A DNA stretch of 64,000 nucleotides. It comes from Sphingobacterium olei (GTDB lineage: Bacteria > Bacteroidota > Bacteroidia > Sphingobacteriales > Sphingobacteriaceae). Location: positions 37,834-101,833 of the forward strand of contig NZ_SUME01000013.1 of NCBI RefSeq assembly GCF_005048855.1. Reading direction: 5' to 3'. Below the pieces are notes generated by a model, which saw nothing but the letters and a program-made list of their open reading frames with translations, did not search any database and was not told the origin of the DNA. Positions 18,690-28,324 of this stretch are shown here, piece by piece; the first letter of the stretch is position 1; each line of letters opens with the position of its first letter. A program made the translations under genes and the position numbers.

Positions 18690-19364
18690 ATGTTAAAGAG
18701 ATTTTTTTTTAGTAGCGTAACCATTATGCTTATATTTTCGCTCAGCAGCTGCTTCGATATCGTCGAAGAAATCAATTTCCAATCCAATGGCGCCGGAAAA
18801 ATAAAAGCAACATTAAATTTGAGTAAAAGCAAGACCAAAGTCGCCTCATTGATGCTTTTGGATAGTGTGAATGGTATTAAGGTGCCTAGTAAGACGACAG
18901 TCCAAAAGGAACTGAATGATATCGTCCTTATCCTTAAACAAACGAAAGGGGTGAGCAATGTGAATTCCAGTTTGGATTTCAATAATTATATCGCGACGCT
19001 GGAATGTGATTTTAATAACGTAGCGGCTTTAAATGCATTTACCAAGACCTTGTCTACTAAATTTAAAACCAATATATCGGGCTACACTACCTATGCTTAC
19101 GATGCATCAAATAAGGTATTTGTTCGAAAATATAATGCCTCGCAAGATGCAAAAAAAGAGTTTTTAAAATTGAAAGGAGAAAATCAAAAGGTATTTAACG
19201 ACGCTTATTTTACGAGTATATATCGATTTGTGGATCCAGTAAAAAAACAACAGAATAGTAAGGCTAGTATATCAGCGAATCGGAAAGCGGTGATGCTAAA
19301 AACAGGAATACTGGATCTTATCAATGATAATACAAATCTCTCTAATACGATAGTACTTAATTAA
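18690..19364 (+). CDS. Hypothetical lipoprotein
   Basis: A 224-residue exported protein with a lipobox, SLSSC, with Cys at 21. The start is the ATG at 18690; a TTG codon just before it is also in frame but less likely. The mature part mixes short strands and helices, with a Ser/Lys-rich patch near 40-50. I do not recognise a domain. The next two genes downstream are also exported and of unknown function, so the three may share a role, but the 136-base gap leaves room for a separate promoter. Confidence 0.7.
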   Translation: MLKRFFFSSVTIMLIFSLSSCFDIVEEINFQSNGAGKIKATLNLSKSKTKVASLMLLDSVNGIKVPSKTTVQKELNDIVLILKQTKGVSNVNSSLDFNNYIATLECDFNNVAALNAFTKTLSTKFKTNISGYTTYAYDASNKVFVRKYNASQDAKKEFLKLKGENQKVFNDAYFTSIYRFVDPVKKQQNSKASISANRKAVMLKTGILDLINDNTNLSNTIVLN

Positions 19365-19500
19365 AATTTGAAAAATCTTTATATCATGGCCCGATCGGAC
19401 TTTCAATGATTTCAAAGTGTATTACCTAAGGTAACCGAGCTTGCGCATTAATGATGCCTTAAGAAATAACGAACAATATCAACTATAATAATATAAACGG

Positions 19501-21543
19501 ATGAATACAAAACTTCTCTTTGCTACACTCTTATTTCTGATAGGGCTATCACAGGTCAGTGCACAAAATCATTTTAAAAAGCTTCCAGCCGATATTAATT
19601 TCCTAGCGACTTTCGACACTAAGAATCTGTTTCAATTGGTGGATACGAAAGATATCAACACGACATTGAACAAGTTAGATTTTTTTAAAAAATTAAGCGA
19701 TTCGCTATCACAGGATATTTATCAGATTGAGGATCTAGGTATCAATCTTATATCCAAATCATATGTGTTTACTCGTCTTGCTGACAGTGTTACGTTTATA
19801 GGTGCACTGATTCCTCTTTCGGATGCTAAACGCTTTCAAGCATTTATACCCGGCCATAAGAAGGTACATGTCGTGGATGGTTTGCAGACTATTTATTCTG
19901 TAGATCGCAGTATTCGGATTAGCTGGGATGAAAATACGGCTTACGTACTGACCGGTGTCGTCAAAGACAGTTACTTGGCCAGAGAAGATGTCAAAGAGAG
20001 GTATGGTTTGACAGAAAACCCGTATTATAATTACTACGATACGGATGACGCCGTAGCAGAGAGCATCGAAGCTGCAGCAGATGCCGCATATGAATACGAC
20101 TATGTAGATACGTTGGTTGATATTACGGATACAGCCTATGCTGTATTCGATGATGTAGCAGATTCTATTTCAATAGGATATGACGAATATGATGTAGTTA
20201 GTGATAGTAATTTAATAATGATAGATTCATATGACGATTATGATACGATTACCGATAATGATATGTTGGATTCCATTGGGTATTCGATCTATGAGAATCA
20301 GGAGGATATCTATCAGGATGAAACTAGCATGGCATATTATAGATGGTTAGCGGAAACAGATTCTATAAAGGGGGTGATTGCAAGTGAATGGGTCGATGCC
20401 GAGATGGCTAATATCATCACAGGTCATTATAAATCCTTCGTGGCGCCTAAGGGATTTGCCGGAAAATCCAGTAAGAATACAGTTGCACATTATTGGATAA
20501 GGAGTGTCGATGAACTGTATCAAAATTTTATGCCTACCGGTATCATAGAACAGGCATTTGGAATCGGATCACTTTCTAAATTGAAATATGGGTACGAGCA
20601 GGCAAATTTATCTTTTGATGTGGACAAAAATAAATTGAAATTGCACGGCGCATTGGATCTAGATCAGGAAACCGCCAAAATATTTAAGAAAATTTACGAT
20701 AAGAAACTCAATCCTAAAATGTATAAATACCTAGATTGGGATGCATTGGGCTTTTTGTCTTTAAGTATGAATTCGGAAGCTTATCTGAAGTATATTCCAC
20801 AGTATATTCAACGCTATTACGGAGCTTTTGTGCCGCAGTATCAAGAAGCTTTTACGGTCGGAGCTACGCTGTTTGATATTATCGTAGACGAGAAAGCCGT
20901 AGCTAAAGTATTCAAGGGTGACAATCTATTTGTACTTAATGGTGTAACAAAACAGGAAATTACCTATACCGATTACGAATACGATGAAGATTATAACTAC
21001 ACGCAAATCGAAAAGACAAAAATGGACGAAATTCCACAATTCTTATGGATGTTTTCCTCAGATGACATGCGTATCTTCGAACAGCTATTGGAGCTAGGTG
21101 TGCGTCAGGAGGAAGTACTGCTGGAGAACGGAATCTATAAAATTGGAAAAGTGTCTCGTCAATTCAGTAATTTCTACGTGTTGATGAAAGATGGTATCGT
21201 TTTCTTGGGCAATGATGAAAACCAGATCACAGCCATTAAAAATAATACATACAAGCCTAATGTAGATGGGCCTAGTAGGAAGGTGATGAAGAAGAATCGA
21301 TTTGCGGCTCTATTCCATGTGAACAAAATACCGACATTAATAGCAGATTTGGATCTTCCGGTATCGAGAGACTTGGATAACCTCACGTCTGATCTCGCAC
21401 AGTATGGTGATTTTTATATGATATCTCCGGGTATGAAGGGAAATAGTTTCCAAGGTGAACTGGGAATTGAATTTCCAAAAAAGGGTAAAAATGCGCTATA
21501 CTTTTTGATAGATTTATTAGAACGGGTGGCCGTCACTCGATAA
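19501..21543 (+). CDS. Large exported protein of unknown function with Asp/Tyr-rich insert
   Basis: A 680-residue protein with a Sec signal peptide (residues 1-21, ending VSAQ). The overall plan resembles DUF4836-type Bacteroidota proteins, with repeated segments built around LPADINFLATFDTKNLF and a similar phrase near the end, but I am not certain of the family. Residues of about 175-275 form a striking insert rich in Asp, Glu and Tyr (for instance YDDYDTITDNDM), which should be disordered and could bind cations. The downstream gene, 16 bases later, shares a segment of similar pattern, so the two may be distant paralogues in one operon. Confidence 0.68.
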   Translation: MNTKLLFATLLFLIGLSQVSAQNHFKKLPADINFLATFDTKNLFQLVDTKDINTTLNKLDFFKKLSDSLSQDIYQIEDLGINLISKSYVFTRLADSVTFIGALIPLSDAKRFQAFIPGHKKVHVVDGLQTIYSVDRSIRISWDENTAYVLTGVVKDSYLAREDVKERYGLTENPYYNYYDTDDAVAESIEAAADAAYEYDYVDTLVDITDTAYAVFDDVADSISIGYDEYDVVSDSNLIMIDSYDDYDTITDNDMLDSIGYSIYENQEDIYQDETSMAYYRWLAETDSIKGVIASEWVDAEMANIITGHYKSFVAPKGFAGKSSKNTVAHYWIRSVDELYQNFMPTGIIEQAFGIGSLSKLKYGYEQANLSFDVDKNKLKLHGALDLDQETAKIFKKIYDKKLNPKMYKYLDWDALGFLSLSMNSEAYLKYIPQYIQRYYGAFVPQYQEAFTVGATLFDIIVDEKAVAKVFKGDNLFVLNGVTKQEITYTDYEYDEDYNYTQIEKTKMDEIPQFLWMFSSDDMRIFEQLLELGVRQEEVLLENGIYKIGKVSRQFSNFYVLMKDGIVFLGNDENQITAIKNNTYKPNVDGPSRKVMKKNRFAALFHVNKIPTLIADLDLPVSRDLDNLTSDLAQYGDFYMISPGMKGNSFQGELGIEFPKKGKNALYFLIDLLERVAVTR

Positions 21544-21559
21544 AAAGAAGGACAGTAGT

Positions 21560-22882
21560 ATGATGCGAAAATTTTTCTTTGGACTCCTAATTGTTTTACT
21601 TCTTCTTATTGTAGGGATTTGGATTTTTTTTAGTGTTAGAGCAGAAAAGTCGTTGGATGCACAAGTGCATAAGGAAAGTGATGCGCTGATTCAGATTTCT
21701 GTCGATCGATTACTGGGAGAGATAGCTACAAATGCGGTAATGCATCCTTTTACCTATTTCGGAAAGGATACTTCCGGGCAATCGGAAGATGAGGTTGTAA
21801 AACGGATTAAGATCTGGCAGTCTGGATGGTCCGTCCCTGCTCGACTTATATTTTTTTCAACTCCGGAAGACTCTGCTGTCTTTTACAGTCTGCAGAAAAT
21901 AAACAATGCCCAACGCTTTCGTGCGTTTGCCCTCCAAAGTCTGGGCATCCATGTGGATTCGCTTCTCGACCCGACAGATCTTTCGTATTTGGTTTCCAAA
22001 GACAAAAGAATTGCCTTGTTAAGCAATGAACGTAATTTTATTCTCTCTGTAGGAACTAGCACTAGTGATCGACGGGAACGCATGCAACATTTATTGACAA
22101 ATGAGAATGGCGATTTGGTAAACATGAGCGCTATTGCAGGTACGGATTTCCTTGCAACAAAGTCGGATATCCTGTATAACAATCTCCATGATAGCACCCG
22201 TTTAAAGGTTGATTTCCAGAACGGAAAAATACAGGTGGAAGGACTATTGTATTCCACGTTATGGAGAGCCAATGCAAAAGCCAGAAAACGTATACTGCAT
22301 GAAAATAATATCCTGAACGTGGCATTGGATGCAGATCTTCGCCCACTTATGCAAAAATATCAGTCGACCTTAGCCAATTTCAAAATCCCTGTAGATACTT
22401 TGCAACGCTATTTCGGCGGATATATAGACATGCAATGGAAACAAGGCGGTGTAGTACAAACTGACACGATAATCGCTTACGAAATGGACGAGAACTTTGA
22501 GATGACGGAGAAAAAGGAGTTGAGGGAGGAGCTGGTGCCAAACCTGCAGATCACGGTCAAGGCTTCTCCTCATCTAGCTAGTTATTTACCGGAAAAGATA
22601 TTTTATAAATTCACGAAAAAGATAAAGGCCGATATGATCGGACTTGCTACGTCTGCCGACTTCGGGTTACAAGAGCAATTAGTTGACAATGATGCTTATT
22701 TTTCCTTCGTCATGCAGAACATGAAAAATGAAAAGTTGCTTTTGGACGGGCTTTCGTTACCCGAATATATTCACAGAATAGAATTGGATGCCACATACGT
22801 AGCACCTAATGCATCTTCTATATGGGGTCAAGTTATCTTCACACAATCACAGATACATAGTATGTATCAATTGATAAGATAA
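21560..22882 (+). CDS. Membrane-anchored or exported hypothetical protein
   Basis: A 440-residue protein with one hydrophobic segment at residues 5-25, most likely an uncleaved anchor, and a large periplasmic part. The stretch YSLQKINNAQRFRAFALQ near 112-129 parallels GALIPLSDAKRFQAF in the preceding protein, which suggests a related fold. No enzyme motif was seen. It starts 16 bases after the 680-residue protein and is probably its operon partner. A perfect inverted repeat at its end overlaps the yceI stop region. Confidence 0.68.
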   Translation: MMRKFFFGLLIVLLLLIVGIWIFFSVRAEKSLDAQVHKESDALIQISVDRLLGEIATNAVMHPFTYFGKDTSGQSEDEVVKRIKIWQSGWSVPARLIFFSTPEDSAVFYSLQKINNAQRFRAFALQSLGIHVDSLLDPTDLSYLVSKDKRIALLSNERNFILSVGTSTSDRRERMQHLLTNENGDLVNMSAIAGTDFLATKSDILYNNLHDSTRLKVDFQNGKIQVEGLLYSTLWRANAKARKRILHENNILNVALDADLRPLMQKYQSTLANFKIPVDTLQRYFGGYIDMQWKQGGVVQTDTIIAYEMDENFEMTEKKELREELVPNLQITVKASPHLASYLPEKIFYKFTKKIKADMIGLATSADFGLQEQLVDNDAYFSFVMQNMKNEKLLLDGLSLPEYIHRIELDATYVAPNASSIWGQVIFTQSQIHSMYQLIR

Positions 22883-22889
22883 AGACCTG

Positions 22890-22926
22890 GTACCTGTTAG
22901 CGAGTAGATTATTTACTAACAGGTAC
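22890..22926. terminator. Hairpin terminator shared by convergent genes
   Basis: Arms GTACCTGTTAG and CTAACAGGTAC are perfect over 11 bases with a 15-base loop, followed by TTTT on the plus strand. The right arm is inside the last codons of the convergent YceI gene, so the terminator and coding sequence overlap. Confidence 0.7.
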
Positions 22927-23442
22927 TTTTATATTTACCTTTAAGATTTCACCAACACTGCCTTTTCCTGTCAATCCATAATCCAATCTGTTTAGCTCAA
23001 AATTACCTAGAAAAGTAGGCTTAACTGCGTTAGGATCAAAAGCAAACAAAATACTTATGGGCTTTGTCGTGGATTTGATTGTTAAATTGCCATTTACTTC
23101 ATAACCATTGCTTACTTTTTTGAATTCGGTCGATTTGAAATGAATAGTAGGATATTGTTCCACATCGAAGAAATCATCGGCTTTGGCATGTTTGGTTTTT
23201 AGACGATTTCCGAGATTCAAGGTGTTAACGTCGACGTTAACGTCCATGTCGGCTCTGGCAAGATTATCGGGGTCAAAATGGACTGTTCCTTTTAATCCGC
23301 CGATAGTTCCACTTGCTTTTTTTGTTTCAAATTTAATGATGTAATCGTTGTCAATAATTTTCCAATCGACGATAGAATACATGGCCGAAGTACCGAGTAT
23401 AAGGAACAGTATACCGAGGGTGAGGAGTTTGGTTGTTTTCAT
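22909..23442 (-). CDS. YceI family protein
   Basis: A 177-residue YceI-family protein, an exported lipocalin-like barrel that binds isoprenoid-type lipids in characterised members. The start at 23442 gives a standard signal peptide (MKTTKLLTLGILFLILGTS); the open frame extends further upstream but with a charged, signal-less N-terminus. Family features are FKSTEFKKVSNGYEVNGNL near 103-121 and the segment that begins TIKSTTKPISI. The ligand is unknown. It is divergent from the ABC ATPase gene and convergent with the hypothetical at 21560. Confidence 0.88.
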   Translation of the reverse strand: MKTTKLLTLGILFLILGTSAMYSIVDWKIIDNDYIIKFETKKASGTIGGLKGTVHFDPDNLARADMDVNVDVNTLNLGNRLKTKHAKADDFFDVEQYPTIHFKSTEFKKVSNGYEVNGNLTIKSTTKPISILFAFDPNAVKPTFLGNFELNRLDYGLTGKGSVGEILKVNIKVPVSK

Positions 23443-23537
23443 CTTTTGTTTTTTTTTGTTTTCATAGCGATTACGCTGTAACAAATATAAATTTAATTCT
23501 ACTAACTAGTTATATGAACATGGATCAAAACTGAAAT

Positions 23538-24422
23538 ATGAGTTTAAAAATTAAACAACTGACAAAAACCTACAGCAACGGTGTAAAAGCTTTAGATAAT
23601 TTAGATTTAGAAATCGGGGTAGGTATGTTTGGTTTATTGGGGCCAAATGGGGCTGGAAAATCATCTCTCATGCGTACTATTGCGACTTTGCAGACGCCCG
23701 ATTCCGGTTCCATTTTTTTTGATGAAATAAATGTGCTCGAAGATCAAATGTCCCTGCGCAAAGTGTTGGGGTATCTGCCACAGGAATTTGGTGTGTATCC
23801 TAACTTAACAGCTGAAGAACTACTTCATTACTTTGCTCAGCTTAAAGGAATTCCTAATCGTATTGATCGAAAAAAAATAGTGGATGAAGTGTTGCACATT
23901 ACCAATTTATATGAGGTGAGACGAAAAAATGTAAGCAGCTATTCCGGAGGTATGAAACAACGATTTGGCATCGCTCAACTGTTGCTCAATAACCCAAAAC
24001 TCATTATCGTGGATGAACCTACCGCGGGTCTGGATCCTGCGGAACGACATCGCTTTCTCAATGTCCTGCGTGAAATCGGTACAAATCATACCGTTATTTT
24101 TTCTACGCATATTGTCGATGATGTTCGTGAATTATGCCACGAATTGGCGATTATCAATGGAGGAAAGGTATTATATAGAGGATCCAAACAAGATGGTGAA
24201 GCTTCATTAGAAGGGAAAATTTGGACTTGCACAATCCAGCGTGATGAATTTGACGAAATTAATTCAAACCATAACGTAATTTTTACCAATTACAATCAAG
24301 ACAATACATTAAATGTTCGCGTATATAGCGACATTCTTCCGGGAGATAATTTTGTGTCGACAAAACCATTACTGGAAGACGTTTATTTTGTAACACTTAA
24401 AAGTGATCAATCTAATGTTTAG
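23538..24422 (+). CDS. ABC transporter ATP-binding protein
   Basis: A 294-residue ATPase subunit with Walker A GPNGAGKS at 35-42, Q-loop in LPQEFGVYP near 88-96, signature SYSGGMKQR near 134-142 and Walker B IIVDEPTAGLDP near 155-166. It is of the CcmA/multidrug type, with a C-terminal extension of about 80 residues. It overlaps the start of the permease/peptidase gene by 8 bases, so they form one transporter. The role is not known beyond that. Confidence 0.92.
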   Translation: MSLKIKQLTKTYSNGVKALDNLDLEIGVGMFGLLGPNGAGKSSLMRTIATLQTPDSGSIFFDEINVLEDQMSLRKVLGYLPQEFGVYPNLTAEELLHYFAQLKGIPNRIDRKKIVDEVLHITNLYEVRRKNVSSYSGGMKQRFGIAQLLLNNPKLIIVDEPTAGLDPAERHRFLNVLREIGTNHTVIFSTHIVDDVRELCHELAIINGGKVLYRGSKQDGEASLEGKIWTCTIQRDEFDEINSNHNVIFTNYNQDNTLNVRVYSDILPGDNFVSTKPLLEDVYFVTLKSDQSNV

Positions 24423-27400
24423 TACGATATTCTTTTTCGAAATAAGACGCTGGCTTAATACACCTGTATTTTACGTGTACAGCTTCGTTTTCTTTGCGGT
24501 TTCCGTTTTGGTGATGGCTTCGGCGTTAGGTGTCTTCGATATGGTCTCTTCGACCACTTCTAGTCCGGTTTATGTAAACTCACCACTAAATGTTAGTGGA
24601 TTCCTGAATTCATTTACGACATTTGTTTATTTTTTATTGCCGACTATCGTAGGGGCAGCTGTATATCGTGATTTTCAATACAATGTACACCAGGTGGTGT
24701 TTTCCTATCCGTTGACCAAATTATCCTACTTGTCGGCGAAGTTTTTGAGTTCGATAATCATAACCGTATTGATTACATCAACCACAATAATCGGATTTTT
24801 TCTGGCACAATTTCTCCCCGGTGTAAATAAAGACTTAATAGGCCCTAACAGTGCATGGGCATATTTACAAGCTTTAGTCTTGTTTGTTATTCCTAATCTC
24901 CTGTTTTTTGGTTCGATCGTATTTGCGATCGTGACCTTTGCGCGGAATATATACATTGGTTTTATCTTTATTTTGTTATTATTTGTACTACAAGCCTTTT
25001 TAGAACAGTTAACCGCAAATATGGATAACCGCTATCTTACGGCTTTATTTGATCCCTTTGGTTTGGAACCAATTAGTTATTATACCAAATATTGGACAGT
25101 GGAGGAGCAGAATACACGCAATTTACCTTTCTTTGGAGTGGTCTTATATAATAGGCTGATTTGGCTTAGTGTAGCTGTCGGGATTATGTTGACGGTATAT
25201 CGATGGTTTGCATTTACCCAATCTGCATTGATCTTTTCTAGAAAACAGCGCGGAGTACGTTTCACTAAAAATAATTTTGGGGGGCTCGTGAGGATAAAAT
25301 TACCACAGGTTACATTCAACTATTCTTTTTGGTCGCGGTTGAAAACAGCGTGGAGTCTTTCCCATTATGATTTTAAATACGTCGTTAGGAATTGGACGTT
25401 CATTGTGATTATGATCATAACCGTTTTAATGGTATGGGTGACCGCTGGTGTAACGGCTCAGCTATTTGGAACGGAAACGTATCCGGTGACTTGGAAAATG
25501 CTAAATACGCTAGGTAATATGTATTCTTTCTTTTTACAGATTCTGATCTTTCTCTTTGCTGGCATGTTGATACAAAGGTCTGAAAACGCAAGGATGGCAA
25601 ATATGTTAGATGCCACAGCTGTGCCTAACTGGGTTCTTTTTCTTACTAAGTTTATTGCCCTGGTCAAAATGACTGTCCTGGTGTTGTTAATCAGTATGTT
25701 CTCGGGAATTGCCTACCAGTCGTATGCAGGCTTCTATCAGTTTGAGATTGGACATTATATCACAGAGCTTTTTTTCTTGGATATGCTTCGATATCTCGTC
25801 CTCATCGCTTTTGCGCTATTTGTCCAATCCTTCTTTAAAAATTATTTCGTTGGGTTCTTTGTTTGTCTGGTAATTATTATCGGTACACCAATGTTGTCTA
25901 AAATCGGAATAGAACAAAGCATTTTTAAATTCAATACAGGGCCAAGGTATAATTATTCCGATATGAACGGCTATGGAGAGATCCGTACTTATCTCTACTA
26001 TCGGTTGTACTGGTTGTTATTTAGTGGTGTTTTGGTAGGATTTACGTTGTTATTTTGGCGTAGGGGAATACTGACTGGCGTTAAGGAGCGTGTGTCCGTT
26101 GCATTTCAAAGAATGCGTCCGTACGTAGGCGTGTCGATTGGGTTTTTTCTCAGTGCTTTTTTCGGACTGGGAACTGCCATATATTACCAGAATAATGTAG
26201 TGAACCGTTATGTGTCAGCGCAGGATAGGGAAAAGGAAGCTGTATCCTATGAAAAGATCTATAAACGATATGAACATTATGCACAACCACGAATTGTGGA
26301 CGTCAAAGTCGACCTGAATATCTTTCCCGATGAACGGAATTACGATGCCGTGATTATTTATAAAGCAGTCAATAAAAGTGCGACATCTATTGATACCCTA
26401 TTTATTGATCACGGGGATAATTTACAATCTATTCAACTCGGGGATGGGGCTAAAGCTATTTCTATTGATACGGTTTTTAATTTCGATATGTACGAACTAG
26501 GTAGGACACTACAGCCCGGGGATACGCTATTAATTACGAGTGTCGTAAAAAATAAACCGAATAATTTCTTGTTTGACCAGTCTGAAATCTTGCGAAATGG
26601 TACCTTTTTGAATAATAGCATATTCCCTTCTTTGGGTTATAACGAAGCTATGGAATTGGTAGACAATGATATTCGTAAGAAGTATGGGTTGCCCGAAAAA
26701 GAACGTATGGCGGAAACTACGGATACACTGGCGTTACAAAATACCTATATTTCGAATGACGCGGATTGGATCAGTTTTGAGACAACCGTAGGTACATCCG
26801 TGGATCAAATCGCACTTGCCCCTGGTTACCTACAGAAGGAATGGACGACGGGAGGACGACGATATTTCCATTATAAAATGGACAAGGAGATGTTGAATTT
26901 TTATTCTTTTGTTTCGGCTAGATATGAAGTTAGGAAAGAGAAATGGAAAGGGGTAAATCTCGAAATATACTATCATAAGGGGCATGAATATAATCTCGAT
27001 CGCATCATGGCTTCGATGAAGAAATCGTTTGATTATTATTCATCGCAATTTAGTCCCTATCAGTTTGAACAAATGCGGATCATTGAATTTCCGAAAACCC
27101 ACGGCACATTTGCGCAAGCTTTTGCCAATACAGTGCCTTTCTCAGAAAGTATTGGCTTCATTGCCAAAGTGGACGAGGAGGATCCGAACAAGGTTGACTA
27201 CCCTTACAGTGTTATTTCACATGAATTAGCGCATCAATGGTGGGCACATCAGGTAATAGGAGCGAAAGTAAAAGGAGTCACTATGCTTTCCGAATCGATG
27301 GCTGAATACAGTTCGCTCAAAGTATTGGAGCATACCTATGGGAAAGGTCAGATGCGAAAGTTCTTGAAAGAATCGTTGGATAACTATCTGTCTGGTCGAG

Positions 27401-28059
27401 CGGGTGAAAAACTGAAGGAGAACCCGTTGATGTATAATGAGAACCAACAATATATACATTACAATAAGGGAGCAGTGGTGATGTACACGATGAGTGATTA
27501 TTTAGGTGAAAATAATTTCAATTCCTTTTTGAAGGAATATATCGGTCGAACTGCTTTTCAAGAAGCACCTTATACCACGTCTATTGAATTTGTTAAATTA
27601 CTGAAGGAAAGAACTCCGGATTCACTGCAGTACTTGGTGCAGGATATGTTCGAAACCATAACGTTGTACGACAATGCCATCCACAAAGTAACATCTAAGA
27701 AAATAGCAGATAACAGTTATCAGGTAGATATTGAATTCAACGTGTCGAAATACCGTACGGATGAAAAAGGGAAACGCAGTTATGAAGATATAAAAGGTAC
27801 TGCTATAAACGGTAGGAAGGATAAAAAAGAGTTACTGTCGCTTCCGCTTCAGGATTACATCGAAATAGGTGTTTTCGGTGAGCAAAAAGTACAGGGGAAA
27901 TTTAAGGTGGATCACCAACTTTATTTAGCAAAGCATAAAATCGATAAAGTCAACAATAAGATCACGCTTTATGTGTCGGAAAAGCCGATAGAAGTGGGAG
28001 TCGATCCCTACAACAAATTGATTGATACGGATTCGGATGACAATCGGAAGAAGATTTAG
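24415..28059 (+). CDS. ABC permease fused to an M1-family aminopeptidase
   Basis: A 1214-residue fusion. The N-terminal half, about 1-590, has two sets of roughly six membrane segments each in the style of ABC-2 permeases. The C-terminal part, from about 600, is a periplasmic M1-type metallopeptidase, with zinc motif HELAHQWW starting at residue 936 and the third ligand Glu in SESMAEYSS near 963. The usual GAMEN exopeptidase motif is not seen; PFSESIGF sits in the expected place. I chose ATG at 24415, overlapping the ATPase gene; a GTG at 24403 is also possible. The architecture is known in Bacteroidota, but substrate and function are not. Confidence 0.85.
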   Translation: MFSTIFFFEIRRWLNTPVFYVYSFVFFAVSVLVMASALGVFDMVSSTTSSPVYVNSPLNVSGFLNSFTTFVYFLLPTIVGAAVYRDFQYNVHQVVFSYPLTKLSYLSAKFLSSIIITVLITSTTIIGFFLAQFLPGVNKDLIGPNSAWAYLQALVLFVIPNLLFFGSIVFAIVTFARNIYIGFIFILLLFVLQAFLEQLTANMDNRYLTALFDPFGLEPISYYTKYWTVEEQNTRNLPFFGVVLYNRLIWLSVAVGIMLTVYRWFAFTQSALIFSRKQRGVRFTKNNFGGLVRIKLPQVTFNYSFWSRLKTAWSLSHYDFKYVVRNWTFIVIMIITVLMVWVTAGVTAQLFGTETYPVTWKMLNTLGNMYSFFLQILIFLFAGMLIQRSENARMANMLDATAVPNWVLFLTKFIALVKMTVLVLLISMFSGIAYQSYAGFYQFEIGHYITELFFLDMLRYLVLIAFALFVQSFFKNYFVGFFVCLVIIIGTPMLSKIGIEQSIFKFNTGPRYNYSDMNGYGEIRTYLYYRLYWLLFSGVLVGFTLLFWRRGILTGVKERVSVAFQRMRPYVGVSIGFFLSAFFGLGTAIYYQNNVVNRYVSAQDREKEAVSYEKIYKRYEHYAQPRIVDVKVDLNIFPDERNYDAVIIYKAVNKSATSIDTLFIDHGDNLQSIQLGDGAKAISIDTVFNFDMYELGRTLQPGDTLLITSVVKNKPNNFLFDQSEILRNGTFLNNSIFPSLGYNEAMELVDNDIRKKYGLPEKERMAETTDTLALQNTYISNDADWISFETTVGTSVDQIALAPGYLQKEWTTGGRRYFHYKMDKEMLNFYSFVSARYEVRKEKWKGVNLEIYYHKGHEYNLDRIMASMKKSFDYYSSQFSPYQFEQMRIIEFPKTHGTFAQAFANTVPFSESIGFIAKVDEEDPNKVDYPYSVISHELAHQWWAHQVIGAKVKGVTMLSESMAEYSSLKVLEHTYGKGQMRKFLKESLDNYLSGRAGEKLKENPLMYNENQQYIHYNKGAVVMYTMSDYLGENNFNSFLKEYIGRTAFQEAPYTTSIEFVKLLKERTPDSLQYLVQDMFETITLYDNAIHKVTSKKIADNSYQVDIEFNVSKYRTDEKGKRSYEDIKGTAINGRKDKKELLSLPLQDYIEIGVFGEQKVQGKFKVDHQLYLAKHKIDKVNNKITLYVSEKPIEVGVDPYNKLIDTDSDDNRKKI

Positions 28060-28180
28060 AAGCAGTTTTTATTTAATAAAGCCTTTTTTGCCGATCGCTT
28101 TGACCTCATTGTAATTGGATAGGCTCTTGATCTTTTTAAAAGGACGATGTTTAAAAGACCTTTGAATATTTGAAAAAACG

Positions 28181-28286
28181 CGTCATTGCGAAGAAGAATG
28201 ACGACCGCGAAGCAGCTCCGAAGGAAACCAATCTGCGTTTATAACATTTTCAGATTGCTTCCCTCGCTGCGCTCATCACAATGACG
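28181..28286. repeat. Palindromic intergenic repeat
   Basis: The ends form an inverted repeat: CGTCATTGCGA at the left and CACAATGACG at the right. The inner parts pair, CCAATCTG near 28228 with CAGATTGC near 28251, and the phrase GCTTCCCTCGCTGCGCTCATCACAATGACG is of the kind that occurs as scattered copies in many bacterial genomes. It fills the 265-base gap between two convergent genes, where it could also act as a transcription-stopping hairpin. It encodes nothing. Confidence 0.7.
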
Positions 28287-28324
28287 TTAAAGGCGCTTCG
28301 CTCCAGTCGAAATAGATTGGTCTT

